From: CBDFNC01 sp965249895
Lineage (GTDB): Bacteria > Pseudomonadota > Gammaproteobacteria > Enterobacterales > CBDFNC01
DNA length: 64,000 nucleotides
Direction: 5' to 3'
NCBI GenBank assembly: GCA_965249895.1
Contig: CBDFNC010000004.1
Coordinates: 1,054,001 to 1,118,000, forward strand
This document shows, one piece after another, positions 27,689-35,679 of this stretch; the first letter of the stretch is position 1, and each line of letters begins with the position of its first letter. A program made the translations under genes and the position numbers. The notes below the pieces were generated by a model, which had not been told where the DNA came from, made no database searches, and saw only the letters and a list, made by a program, of their open reading frames with translations.

Positions 27689-28009
27689 ATGGAAAAGGTC
27701 GGCAAATTACCCCAAGCCTTCTGGCTCGATCATATTGAACAGTGGCAGGCATCGGGCTTGTCACAGTCTGCTTATTGTCAGCAGCACGAGCTTGCTTTGC
27801 ATAAGTTCGGCTATTGGAAGCGCAAACTGTCCGCCACAAAAGTCATGACCACAAATAAAGCTTCATCAGGTTTTGTTCGTGTCCAGGTTGCTCCGCCATT
27901 GGAGAAAGACACTGGCTTGTCATTGCAATTTACTGATGGTACCCGGCTTGATGGGATTAACCAGAATAACATTGCGATGGTTAGCCAGCTGCTAGAGGTG
28001 TTGAGATGA
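27689..28009 (+). CDS. IS66-family accessory protein TnpA (Orf1)
   Basis: This 106-residue protein opens with FWLDHIEQWQASGLSQSAYC followed by a K-F-x-Y-W-K-R-K segment, the HTH-containing N-terminus of IS66 Orf1. Its stop overlaps the tnpB start (ATGA), the normal IS66 arrangement. The element is truncated, so the gene is probably without function. Confidence 0.8.
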   Translation: MEKVGKLPQAFWLDHIEQWQASGLSQSAYCQQHELALHKFGYWKRKLSATKVMTTNKASSGFVRVQVAPPLEKDTGLSLQFTDGTRLDGINQNNIAMVSQLLEVLR

Positions 28010-28109
28010 CACCTGTTATGCGACCCGCCTTGTCATTAACTCAGGTTTATCTTTACCGTCAACCCATCGATTTTCGTAAGTCGCATCGAGGCTTATCTGC
28101 CATTATCGA
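28006..28109 (+). pseudogene. Truncated IS66-family TnpB (Orf2)
   Basis: Only the N-terminus remains: LTQVYLYRQPIDFRKSHRGL is the conserved IS66 Orf2 start. The frame then runs into the IS21 terminal sequence at about 28110 and ends at 28206. Confidence 0.8.
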
Positions 28110-28211
28110 GTGTGTGCGTATTTCGCTGATTCCGATCGGTCATTTCGGTCTAAACCGATCGCTTTATTTTGTCTCTTTTTTCTCACCTCTTTTTTACACT
28201 GAGTGATCGGT

Positions 28212-28943
28212 TTAAGTCAATTTCTGTTTTCTAAGAGATTCACCTTTTAGGGCTATTCTCTGGCCGTTGTGGATCAACCTATCAAGAAGCGCATCTGCAA
28301 TCGTTGGATTTGGGATAAGTTGATGCCATTCTTCTATCGGGATCTGACTGGCGATGATGGTACTGCTCAGTTGATATCTGTCCTCCATCACTTCAAGTAA
28401 ATCACTGGCTTGTTTTGCGCTGAGTTTTTCTAATCCCCAATCATCCAGGACCATCAGTGATACTTTGGCCAGCTTACTCATCAGCTGGGTATAGCTGCCG
28501 TCCACTCTGGCGGCTGCCAGAGCATCCAGCGGCCTCCCTAAGCGATAATATTTCACATTGTGTTGTTGGCGGATGGCCTGCTCCCCCAAGGCGCAAGCAA
28601 GGTAAGTTTTGCCGCAGCCTGTTGCTCCGGTGATCAGGATGTTCTGTTGTCTTTTCAGGTAGTTCCCGCTGAAGAGCTCGGCGAAGTTGGCTTTCTTAAG
28701 CCCTCGTTCAGGAGCGTAATCCAGCTTTTCAGGTTGTGCTGACAGGCGGAATTTGGCCTGCTTGCGCAGGCGGTTGATCCGGTTATTTTCCCGGCCAAGC
28801 AATTCATGGTCAAGGAGCAGGGTAAGCCGCTCTTCGAAGCCAAGTTCAGCGTAAGTGGTAGGCTGCTGTCTTTGCTGCTCAAGGGCTTGAGAGAAGGCCG
28901 TCAGACGAAGCGCTCTTAGTTGCTCGATAATGATATCAGACAT
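28212..28943 (-). CDS. istB: IS21-family helper ATPase IstB
   Basis: The 243-residue AAA+ protein has Walker A ITGATGCGKTYLACALG near residue 104, Walker B LMVLDDWGLEKL, and the family ends TIADALLDRLIHNGQRIAL. IstB is the target-selection ATPase that works with the IstA transposase. It lies 9 bp after istA. It looks intact although its partner is truncated. Confidence 0.93.
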   Translation of the reverse strand: MSDIIIEQLRALRLTAFSQALEQQRQQPTTYAELGFEERLTLLLDHELLGRENNRINRLRKQAKFRLSAQPEKLDYAPERGLKKANFAELFSGNYLKRQQNILITGATGCGKTYLACALGEQAIRQQHNVKYYRLGRPLDALAAARVDGSYTQLMSKLAKVSLMVLDDWGLEKLSAKQASDLLEVMEDRYQLSSTIIASQIPIEEWHQLIPNPTIADALLDRLIHNGQRIALKGESLRKQKLT

Positions 28944-28952
28944 GCTACTTTC

Positions 28953-29738
28953 CTAGTTGTAGTAATTGGCGCCACGAATATTGCTGTGGTTAACCGGTTG
29001 GGCTTGTTGATCCAACTCTGGCTGTTGGTTTTCAAGCTTGTTTTTCAGCAAGTTATGGACTGTTGCACGGTTAGGGCGACTAAGGAGTAACGCTCTTTGG
29101 CAAGCGCTTTCCAAACGGGCTCCTGTATATTGACGCTCCAGATTGAGTAACCCTAAGCAAGCTCTATAAGTTTGTTCGGGATGAGCTTTGCTGTTGAGCA
29201 GATGCTCGACCAAAGCCCGAGTTCCAGGGCCGATACTGGCCCCCCAACCGAGTAACCGCTCAGGCAACCAGCGCTGTTTTTGGTGAGAAACCGGCATATG
29301 CTCTGCGATGGTGGTAAAACCGCCTTCTTTGTGGCTTCTGGGATGCTGAGCGATGCACTCCCCTTTGAAGTAGATCCGCACCAGGCACTCACTTGCCTCC
29401 AGATCCACACGCTCACCCACATAGACGTGTGGTACGGAGTAAGCGTGTTTCTTGTAGAAGACGTTATAGTCAATCCCTGCCTTGGCGTGGTGATAATCCA
29501 CGTACTCATAACGATACTTGGGCAATGGCTTAAGGACGGGTTTATCCAGCTTTTCAAAGAGGGTTTGTCTGCACCCCGGGAGGTCGCGAAATGGCCGCGA
29601 ATTTAGCTCAGTCAGTAACTTTTTCAAGGTCAGGTTTAAGCTGGCCAGGGTATGGAAGAACTGCTTACGAATACGCATCAAGATCCAGCGTTCAACGATT
29701 AAAACCGCATTTTCAGCCTTGGCTTTGTCCTTGTTGAA
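28953..29738 (-). pseudogene. istA: 5'-truncated IS21 transposase IstA
   Basis: Only the C-terminal half remains, beginning with NKDKAKAENAVLIVERWILM, the conserved end of the IstA DDE core, followed by the Mu-like C-terminal domain (YRYEYVDYHHAKAGIDYNVF). The N-terminal HTH and the first catalytic residues are gone, replaced by the IS91-like element at about 29736. Confidence 0.85.
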
Positions 29739-29821
29739 CGAAGCCGCTGTACGGCAGGAAAAAGCATCTTCATCTCTACTTCTTATATACCCTGAATGTC
29801 TTGGGGTGTAAGGAGTTACTG

Positions 29822-30745
29822 ATGAACAACGACGAACAAACCCGCTTTAATAAACTCTATCCACAATATCTTAATGAATTGACTTTACAAGGAAAAAGCC
29901 CAAAAACAATCGAAATGTATAGTCGCTATATCCGTCATATTGCCACCCACTTCGATACCTGTCCTGACCATCTCTCCACTGAACAACTTAAGCACTATTT
30001 TATTACCCTGGTTGAAAACAAATCATGGAGCTCGGTGAAGATTGCCCGCAATGCCATTCAGTTCTTCTATAAACATGTGCTGGAGCGACCCTGGGTGTGG
30101 GTCAACATCGTCAAACCGCCTAAAGTACAACCGCTGCAAGATGTATTAACCCAAGCTGAGGTCAATGCGATAATTAATGCCACCCGCAAATTGAGCTATC
30201 AGGTCTACTTTCTGACCACCTACAGCATGGGTCTGCGTCTCAGTGAGTCCCTTAACTTAAAAGTCTCCGATATCGACAGTCATTTAATGCGCGTCCATCT
30301 GCGCTTTACCAAAAGCAAAAAGGACCGCTTTGTCGACCTGCCCCATAAAACCCTGTTGGCACTGCGTCGATATTGGCGAACCCACCGTCATCCAACATTG
30401 CTGTTTCCGGGTGGACATCCCCCGCATATTCGTAATGGCAAACCCATGGTCATGGATAAAGGTGGGGTACAAAAAGCCATAAAATTAGTCGCCAAAGACT
30501 GTGCTATCAGTAAGAACGTACATATTCATACCTTACGCCATTCTCTGGCCACCCATTTGCTTGAACGCGGCTTATCGTTAAGCGCGATTGCCCATATTCT
30601 TGGCCACCAGGACCTAAAAACCACCGCCATGTATGCCCACATGACGCCGCTAGTACAACAAAGCAGTGCCTTAATGCTCAACGATATGATTGAGGGGTTT
30701 GATATTGACTGGGTTGATGGCAAACAAGGTGAGCCCCATGATTAA
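29822..30745 (+). CDS. Tyrosine recombinase of the IS91-like element
   Basis: This integrase of about 307 residues has a SAM-like core-binding domain (NELTLQGKSPKTIEMYSRYI) and a catalytic domain with Arg I in MGLRLSESLNL, HTLRHSLATHLLERG, ILGHQDLKTTAMYAH (His and Tyr). The ATG at 29822 follows AAGGAG by 6 bases. It lacks the extra alpha-helical insert of integron IntI proteins. The stop overlaps the transposase start by 8 nt. It is the intact counterpart of the broken copy at 35452-38040. Confidence 0.9.
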   Translation: MNNDEQTRFNKLYPQYLNELTLQGKSPKTIEMYSRYIRHIATHFDTCPDHLSTEQLKHYFITLVENKSWSSVKIARNAIQFFYKHVLERPWVWVNIVKPPKVQPLQDVLTQAEVNAIINATRKLSYQVYFLTTYSMGLRLSESLNLKVSDIDSHLMRVHLRFTKSKKDRFVDLPHKTLLALRRYWRTHRHPTLLFPGGHPPHIRNGKPMVMDKGGVQKAIKLVAKDCAISKNVHIHTLRHSLATHLLERGLSLSAIAHILGHQDLKTTAMYAHMTPLVQQSSALMLNDMIEGFDIDWVDGKQGEPHD

Positions 30746-31802
30746 CCTCGCTATGCTCGCCAAACGTTATCGCGCAGAGTTAGAGCGTGACTATGCGCAT
30801 CTCATCCACCCCGTTCACCGCCGGGCGCTGCAGAGCATCATCGATTGCCATACCCCACAAGCCGGAGAGCTGCTGTATCATTGTGACCATTGCCAGTTGG
30901 AGACGCTGCGGTATCCCAGTTGCGGCCACCGTCATTGCCCGGCTTGTCAGCACAACGCCAACAATGACTGGTTAGCGGCGCAGCAGCAAAAGTTACTGCC
31001 GGTTGATTATTATCTAATCACCTTCACGCTTCCGTATCAGCTCAGGGCCTTTGTCTGGCGCCACCAAACGTGGGCTTATCAAGCGCTGTTTCAGGCTGCC
31101 AGGCAAACTATTGATGGCTTTTTTCAGCGAGATAAACAGCTTGGTGAGTACACCGGCCTGATTGGCGTGTTGCATACCCATTCTAGGCGGCTCGATTTTC
31201 ATCCCCATGTCCACTTTGTGGTCCCGGCTGGCGGCATGGATAAAACCAGAGCGTTATGGCAAACCAAGGCCGGCAAATACCTGTTTAACGCCGATAGCCT
31301 GGCCCGTGTGTTTCGCGGCAAGTTTATTGCGTTGATGGCTCAGGCGCACTTCTATTTGCCCGCAAAAACACCTGAAGAATGGGTGGCCAGTTGTGATTAT
31401 GCTGGCCAGGGAGAAGGTGCGTTAACCTATCTCGCCAGATACCTTTATCGCGGGGTCATCAGCGAGAGTAATATTTTATCGCTGAGCAACGACCAGGTGA
31501 CGTTCCGCTATAAAGAGAGTAAAACAAAGCAAGACAAAACCATCACCGAAGCGGCAAGCGCATTCCTGTAGCGGGTGTTACAACATGTTCTACCGAAAGG
31601 CTTTCGTCGAGCACGTAGTTATGGCTTCTTGCACGGCAACGCCAAACAGACCTTAAAACGGTTACAACTGATGCTCAAGGTCGTATTACCAGCTGTGCTC
31701 AGCAGAATACAAAAAATGGTGTGCTGTCCAAAATGCCACGATGAAATGGACCTCTGCTTTATCCGCCGAGGCCGCCATGTCATCTTCGGCCTGACGAGCT
31801 AA
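30738..31802 (+). pseudogene. IS91-like HUH transposase with internal amber stop
   Basis: The rolling-circle transposase shows the N-terminal zinc finger (YHCDHCQLETLRYPSCGHRH-CPAC), the HUH motif HPHVHFVV and the two-tyrosine motif LTYLARYLYRG. Codon 31569-31571 is TAG, where the older remnant has TGG (FLWRVLQHVLP), and the frame continues open to 31802. A nonsense mutation has therefore split the protein after 278 residues; readthrough is possible but not supported. Confidence 0.85.
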
Positions 31803-32011
31803 AACAAGGATGTGTCCAAGCAAAAGGAGTTGTGGCGTAGCAAAATAAACTTGAAGTTAGGAGAGTGAATGCCACGATAAAAAAACCGTAAATACAGTTG
31901 GTTGCCAATATCCCGTTGGCAATCCGGGCCGTGCTCGGCTCGAAAAAAAGAGCAACATAAAGCCCTCCTTCCTCGCGATGAGATATTTCCTATATAAGTA
32001 GCCCCGGGCTT
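31803..32011. repeat. Shared flank between IS91-like element and attC (copy B)
   Basis: About 210 bp paralleling 26641-26832 with scattered substitutions. In both places it joins the IS91-like 3' end to an attC-like site. A 72-codon minus-strand ORF here is not conserved between copies and is not called. Confidence 0.75.
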
Positions 32012-32062
32012 GTCCAACGACTGGATTAAGTCGCGGCTGCGCGCGGCCTATCCTTGTTAGTT
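32012..32062 (-). repeat. attC-like recombination site 2
   Basis: On the minus strand it starts CTAACAAGGATAGGCC and ends AATCCAGTCGTTGGAC, with the core GTTGGAC. The arms GGAT/ATCC and CGCG/CGCG pair around the centre. It is about 80% similar to attC 1 and overlaps the stop codon of the methyltransferase cassette, the normal place for an attC (cassette 3' end). Confidence 0.75.
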
Positions 32063-32651
32063 ATATTTCTTTTGTGGCAATGGCCTGAACTACTGATCCA
32101 ATACCTGTATGATAAACCCCTTCAACCACATCGCGATCAAGTTCAACTAAATGATTAAAACTTAAGTTGCTAAGCTCGTTATTTAGAGACGTTTTAGATT
32201 GCATTACATCTATTGATCTACCGCCGCCAGTTCCATATTTTAACTGTTCAGGTGTGTAAGCCTCTAGAAGAAAGACGCCTCTTGCTTTTAACCCAACTTC
32301 TAGCTTTTTGTACAGTTGCTTTCTTAATGAAGATGGCAACGGGTTAAATATAGATATAATCCCATCCCATTTATTTATACCTAAATCATAATCAGCTAAA
32401 TCAGCATGAATAAGCTCTAAAGTAACTCCGTTTTCTTTAGCTAGTTTCTTAGCCTTATTTAAGCCAATTAGAGATGAATCTACAGCAGTTACAGAGTACC
32501 CTTGTTGCGCAAGGAAAACTGCATTTCTTCCTTCACCTTCAGCTAGACTTAGAATATGGCCTTTAGGAATGAAATGAACATTTGCTTCCAAAAATTCATT
32601 TGGCATGGTTCCGTATGCATATTCTTCAGTATCATATCTTTCATCCCACAT
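32061..32651 (-). CDS. Class I SAM-dependent methyltransferase cassette
   Basis: This 196-residue methyltransferase has motif I ILSLAEGEGRNAVFLAQQGY near residue 33, the acidic VTAVDSS that binds the ribose, and motif IV KWDGIISIFNPLPSS. The opening MWDERYDTEEYAYGTMPNEF is typical of a family of small TehB-like methyltransferases found in many integron arrays; the substrate is unknown. GGAG lies 7 bases before the ATG. Base composition is clearly AT-richer than the surrounding core genes, consistent with a captured cassette. attC 2 covers its stop. Confidence 0.85.
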   Translation of the reverse strand: MWDERYDTEEYAYGTMPNEFLEANVHFIPKGHILSLAEGEGRNAVFLAQQGYSVTAVDSSLIGLNKAKKLAKENGVTLELIHADLADYDLGINKWDGIISIFNPLPSSLRKQLYKKLEVGLKARGVFLLEAYTPEQLKYGTGGGRSIDVMQSKTSLNNELSNLSFNHLVELDRDVVEGVYHTGIGSVVQAIATKEI

Positions 32652-32696
32652 ATTTGATCTCCGATTGTATTATTGGCACATATGATGACCAAGAAA

Positions 32697-32780
32697 TGTA
32701 ACGCCTTAATAAGCGGAAAATAACAGTTGGCTAAAATCGCGTAGCGATAGCCAACTGTTATTTTTCCGTTTAATTAACTT
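32697..32780 (-). repeat. attC-like site 3, split from its cassette by a group II intron
   Basis: TTAATAAGCGGAAAATAACA and its near-perfect inverse (ATTTTTCCGTTTAATTAA side) form a stem of about 26 bp with one or two unpaired bases, ending toward the methyltransferase in GGCGTTACAT (core-like). An inner ATCGC/GCGAT hairpin sits in the loop. The group II intron begins right at its right edge, where the distal arm should meet the acetyltransferase cassette. Confidence 0.7.
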
Positions 32781-34787
32781 GTGTACGCCCGGCATGGGCA
32801 TGAACTAATGAGGTGAAAGTCCTCTGTAGGAAGATCACCGTTTAAATAACATACTGTTATTAAACGATAACTACTAGCGAACGGCAAGGGCTAAATCGTG
32901 AGAAATAGTCTGGAGGAAGCGCTCGGTCCGACGTTTCGGGCAAAACTGCGAGCTGATGAAGACTAGGCGTCCCCCAAGCCCCACATATGAGGCGTAGGCT
33001 AGAGGTGAGTTGGCACAGACAAGGGGGCGGCCTTCCGCAAGCCATGTGATCTAATGGCCACCGTAAATGCAGGGGGGCGCCTAGCCTTGTGCAGAGAAAG
33101 TCCATGCACCTTATCCGGGGAGATCTGATAAACACGCATCCGCGCTCACGCTTGGAGGTTACCAGCAGGGACTGGTCGAACAACCCTCGGCGCTTTGGCT
33201 ACTGCCGCCTACAGCGAGCGAAAAAGCAGAAACCAAATGTGAGCCGGGAAGCGCTTGGGCAAGTAATTGCTGAAGTGATTTATCAGAAGTCAGCAGACGG
33301 CATAGTAGCCCAACGCCTGTCGTAATGGACAGGACATGGTGAAGGCCTGAACATCTTAATCCAAAGGAGACACCATAATTGAACTTGAAAGCACAAGAAT
33401 CACCATGTTGTGATAGTGACTGCCAGCGTCCAGCTGTGAATAATACCTTGAATGAATACCCTTTAATGACCTCAACGCTCAGCGACCAAAACATGGCAAC
33501 GGCATGGAAACATGTTAAAGCCAATAAAGGCGCACCGGGCATTGATAATATGAGCATCGATGAATTTGACAACTTCGCTATGAAACACTGGCAAGGTATT
33601 AAATCAAAGCTGCTCGAGGGCACCTACCAACCCCTTCCGGTTAAACGGGTTTGTATACCCAAACCGGATGGTGGTGAGCGAATGCTTGGGATCCCCGCTG
33701 TCATCGACAGAGTGATCCAGCAAGCCATAGCTCAGGTTATTGCCCCTTATTTTGAACCTGAGTTCTCACCACATAGCTACGGATATCGGCCCGGGAAAAG
33801 AGCTAGCCAGGCAATTCATCATGTTCAATCTTGTGTAAAGCAAGGTTTTAAAACAGCTGTTGATATTGACCTATCAAAGTTCTTTGATGAAGTGGATCAT
33901 GACATGCTCATGAATCGTATCGGTCGTAAAATCAAAGACAAAGCGCTGATGCGTCTGCTCGGTAAGTATCTACGAGCAGGTATTGCAGAGGTTGAAACGG
34001 GTCTTTGGTTTGCTTCGGATAAAGGCGTGCCACAAGGGGGGCCTTTATCTCCTTTACTCTCTAATATTTTATTAGACGAGTTGGACAAAAAGCTAACCTA
34101 TAAGCAACTTAAGTTTGCTCGCTATGCCGATGACATCATCATCTTGGTGAAAAGCAAAGACGAAGGTAAACAGGTCAAAAAGGAAATATCCACATATATA
34201 ACCCAGCGCTTGAAGTTGGTAGTTAATGAGTCCAAAAGTCGAGTCGGCCCCGTGTCTGGCTCAAAGTTTCTTGGCTTTACCTTTCGATACGGGAAAGTGC
34301 AGATCCATAAAAATGCTTTGAAATTATTTAAAGCAAAAGTAAGGGAGCTCACCAACCGAAATTGGGGAATCGCTATGACACGACAAATTCATAAGCTCAC
34401 GCAATTTCTACGCGGCTGGGGATATTACTTCTTGATTGCTAACGCCTACCAACTAACGGTAGATCTAGACCATTGGATCCGGCGAAGGCTGCGCATGTGT
34501 TACTGGCGACAGTGGCGAAAACCTCGCACCAAAGTTAGAAGTCTAATCAAACTGGGTGTGAGTGAACGGCTGGCTATTTCCTGTGGAATAAGCAGCAAAG
34601 GACCGTGCCGTAGCTCTAAAACAAAAGGAATTAACATTGCAATTAGCAATGAGTTCCTCGCTACGCAAGGTCTGGTGTCACTGAAGGACATTTGGATCAG
34701 TATTCATTACGAGAGATGAACCGCCCATTGCGGACCCGCACGATGGGTGGTGTGGGGGCTGGAGGCTAGATACCTCCGGCTACCCGA
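32781..34787 (+). mobile_element. Group II intron, class C-like, inserted in an attC site
   Basis: The 5' end reads GTGTACGCCCGGCATGGGCA, a group II start, with the usual GGTGAAAGTCCTCTGTAGGA domain I segment. At the 3' end a domain V hairpin (ACCGCCCAT / ATGGGTGGT, 34720-34750) and a domain VI-like hairpin (GGAGG...CCTCC) precede the acetyltransferase stop. The intron runs opposite to the flanking cassettes, as in the known IIC-attC introns. Exact boundaries are uncertain by a few bases. Confidence 0.82.
33379..34719 (+). CDS. ltrA: Group II intron reverse transcriptase/maturase
   Basis: This intron-encoded protein (446 residues from a TTG preceded by AAGGAGA) has RT domains with KRVCIPKPDGGERMLGIPAV, PHSYGYRPGKRASQAIHHVQ, the GVPQGGPLSPLLSNILLDEL block and the catalytic ARYADD. 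A maturase X domain follows. The C-terminus (MCYWRQWRKPRTKVRSLIKL, then ISCGISSKGPCRSS) is typical of the attC-targeting class C group and there is no HNH endonuclease domain. It looks intact, so the intron may be mobile. Confidence 0.93.
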   Translation: MNLKAQESPCCDSDCQRPAVNNTLNEYPLMTSTLSDQNMATAWKHVKANKGAPGIDNMSIDEFDNFAMKHWQGIKSKLLEGTYQPLPVKRVCIPKPDGGERMLGIPAVIDRVIQQAIAQVIAPYFEPEFSPHSYGYRPGKRASQAIHHVQSCVKQGFKTAVDIDLSKFFDEVDHDMLMNRIGRKIKDKALMRLLGKYLRAGIAEVETGLWFASDKGVPQGGPLSPLLSNILLDELDKKLTYKQLKFARYADDIIILVKSKDEGKQVKKEISTYITQRLKLVVNESKSRVGPVSGSKFLGFTFRYGKVQIHKNALKLFKAKVRELTNRNWGIAMTRQIHKLTQFLRGWGYYFLIANAYQLTVDLDHWIRRRLRMCYWRQWRKPRTKVRSLIKLGVSERLAISCGISSKGPCRSSKTKGINIAISNEFLATQGLVSLKDIWISIHYER

Positions 34788-35270
34788 TTATGTCTTTAAC
34801 TCTAAAACCATTAGTTTTGCATTATGACCATAACTTGGACAAATTACTGCATTAGGTATGTTTAAAAAGCCAAACTTACTCCAGAAACCACCTGAATTTT
34901 GAACCGCGACCAATAGTATTTTATTGAATCCTTGTGCTTTGGCTATATCAATTAAGTTTTTCACTAATTTATTTGCTATACCTTTACCCCTTGAATCTCG
35001 CGCTAAAGCTAGGTCATGTAGATACAGATTTAAACTAGTAGTTATAGGGCATTCTTCATCTAATTTGGGCGGTATTTCATTAGGCCACGGATGCGCTAAT
35101 AAGTAGGCTAAAATATTATTACCTTGTTTATACACTGCACAAGTTTTAGGTGATGAGCGCCACTTACTTTTGAGAACATTTACATCTTCAGGCTCAATTT
35201 CTACATAAGCCTCTTCTTGAATTTTTAGAATACCAGCCCAAGAGTTTTCAGTTATTAAATTAAGAGACAC
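34788..35270 (-). CDS. GNAT-family N-acetyltransferase cassette
   Basis: This acetyltransferase of about 160 residues has the acetyl-CoA loop region LYLHDLALARDSRGKGIANK (R-G-K-G-I-A, motif A) and a C-terminal FWSKFGFLNI typical of GNAT enzymes. The substrate cannot be inferred; many such cassettes modify small molecules. A TTG within attC 4 could extend it to 35297, but the GTG at 35270 follows AGAGGT by 6 bases and is preferred. It is AT-rich. Its downstream attC is occupied by the group II intron. Confidence 0.85.
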   Translation of the reverse strand: MSLNLITENSWAGILKIQEEAYVEIEPEDVNVLKSKWRSSPKTCAVYKQGNNILAYLLAHPWPNEIPPKLDEECPITTSLNLYLHDLALARDSRGKGIANKLVKNLIDIAKAQGFNKILLVAVQNSGGFWSKFGFLNIPNAVICPSYGHNAKLMVLELKT

Positions 35271-35285
35271 AATTCTACCTCTGAG

Positions 35286-35358
35286 ACATAACGCCAACAG
35301 CAGGCGCCTATTTGTGTTTGCGACCTTAGGAGCAAGCTCAAATAGGTCGCCTGACTGT
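35286..35358 (-). repeat. attC-like site 4, truncated by the IS91-like element
   Basis: Reading the minus strand, CAGGCGACCTATTTG and CAAATAGGCGCCTG pair with one bulged A, around a spacer, and the site ends GGCGTTATGT, a core-like end. The distal core is lost at the GAAC junction of IS91-like copy 2 (about 35360). This site would have belonged to the cassette upstream of the acetyltransferase. Confidence 0.72.
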
Positions 35359-35679
35359 GATTGTTGAACGAAGCCGCTGTGCGGCAGGAAAAAGCATCTT
35401 CATCTCTACTTCTTATATACCCTGAATGTCTTGGGGTGTAAGGAGTTACTGATGAACAACGACGAACAAACCCGCTTTAATAAACTCTACCCACAATATC
35501 TTAATGAATTGACGTTACAAAGAAAAAGCCCAAAAACAATCGAAATGTATAGCCGCTATATCCGCCATATTGCAGCCCACTTCGATACCTGTCCTGACCA
35601 TCTCTCCACTGAGCAACTTAAGCACTATTTTATTAACCTGGTTGAAAACAAATCATGGAGCTCGGTAAAGGTATCCCGC

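Larger units (their letters stand above)
27605..28109 (+). mobile_element. IS66-family remnant
   Basis: The left end starts with GTAAGCGC, as in IS66 inverted repeats, exactly where the IS110 gene is cut. It holds tnpA and the first about 35 codons of tnpB, and is truncated at 28109 by an IS21-like end. The tnpC transposase is missing. Confidence 0.75.
28110..29739 (-). mobile_element. IS21-family remnant
   Basis: The left edge begins TGTGTGCGTATTTCGCTGAT and carries several CCGATCG/CGATCGGT repeats over about 100 bp, typical of the multiple terminal repeats of IS21. istB is complete and istA is cut at its 5' side, where the IS91-like element begins (about 29736). The element therefore cannot move by itself. 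Confidence 0.82.
29740..31870 (+). mobile_element. IS91-like element with its own tyrosine recombinase (copy 1)
   Basis: The left end is shared with a second copy at 35364: both have TTGTTGAACGAAGCCGCTGT, so the element appears to start next to GAAC, a tetranucleotide known as an IS91 target. It encodes a phage-type integrase followed by an overlapping HUH Y2 transposase, an arrangement known for a subgroup of IS91 elements. The right end is not certain: similarity to the older remnant continues past 31870 to the attC at 32012. The transposase has an amber stop. Confidence 0.75.

Noticed and set aside
29822..30745. IS91-like element's recombinase as an integron integrase
   Set aside because: It lacks the IntI-specific insert between boxes, and it is paired with an overlapping IS91 transposase in two copies.
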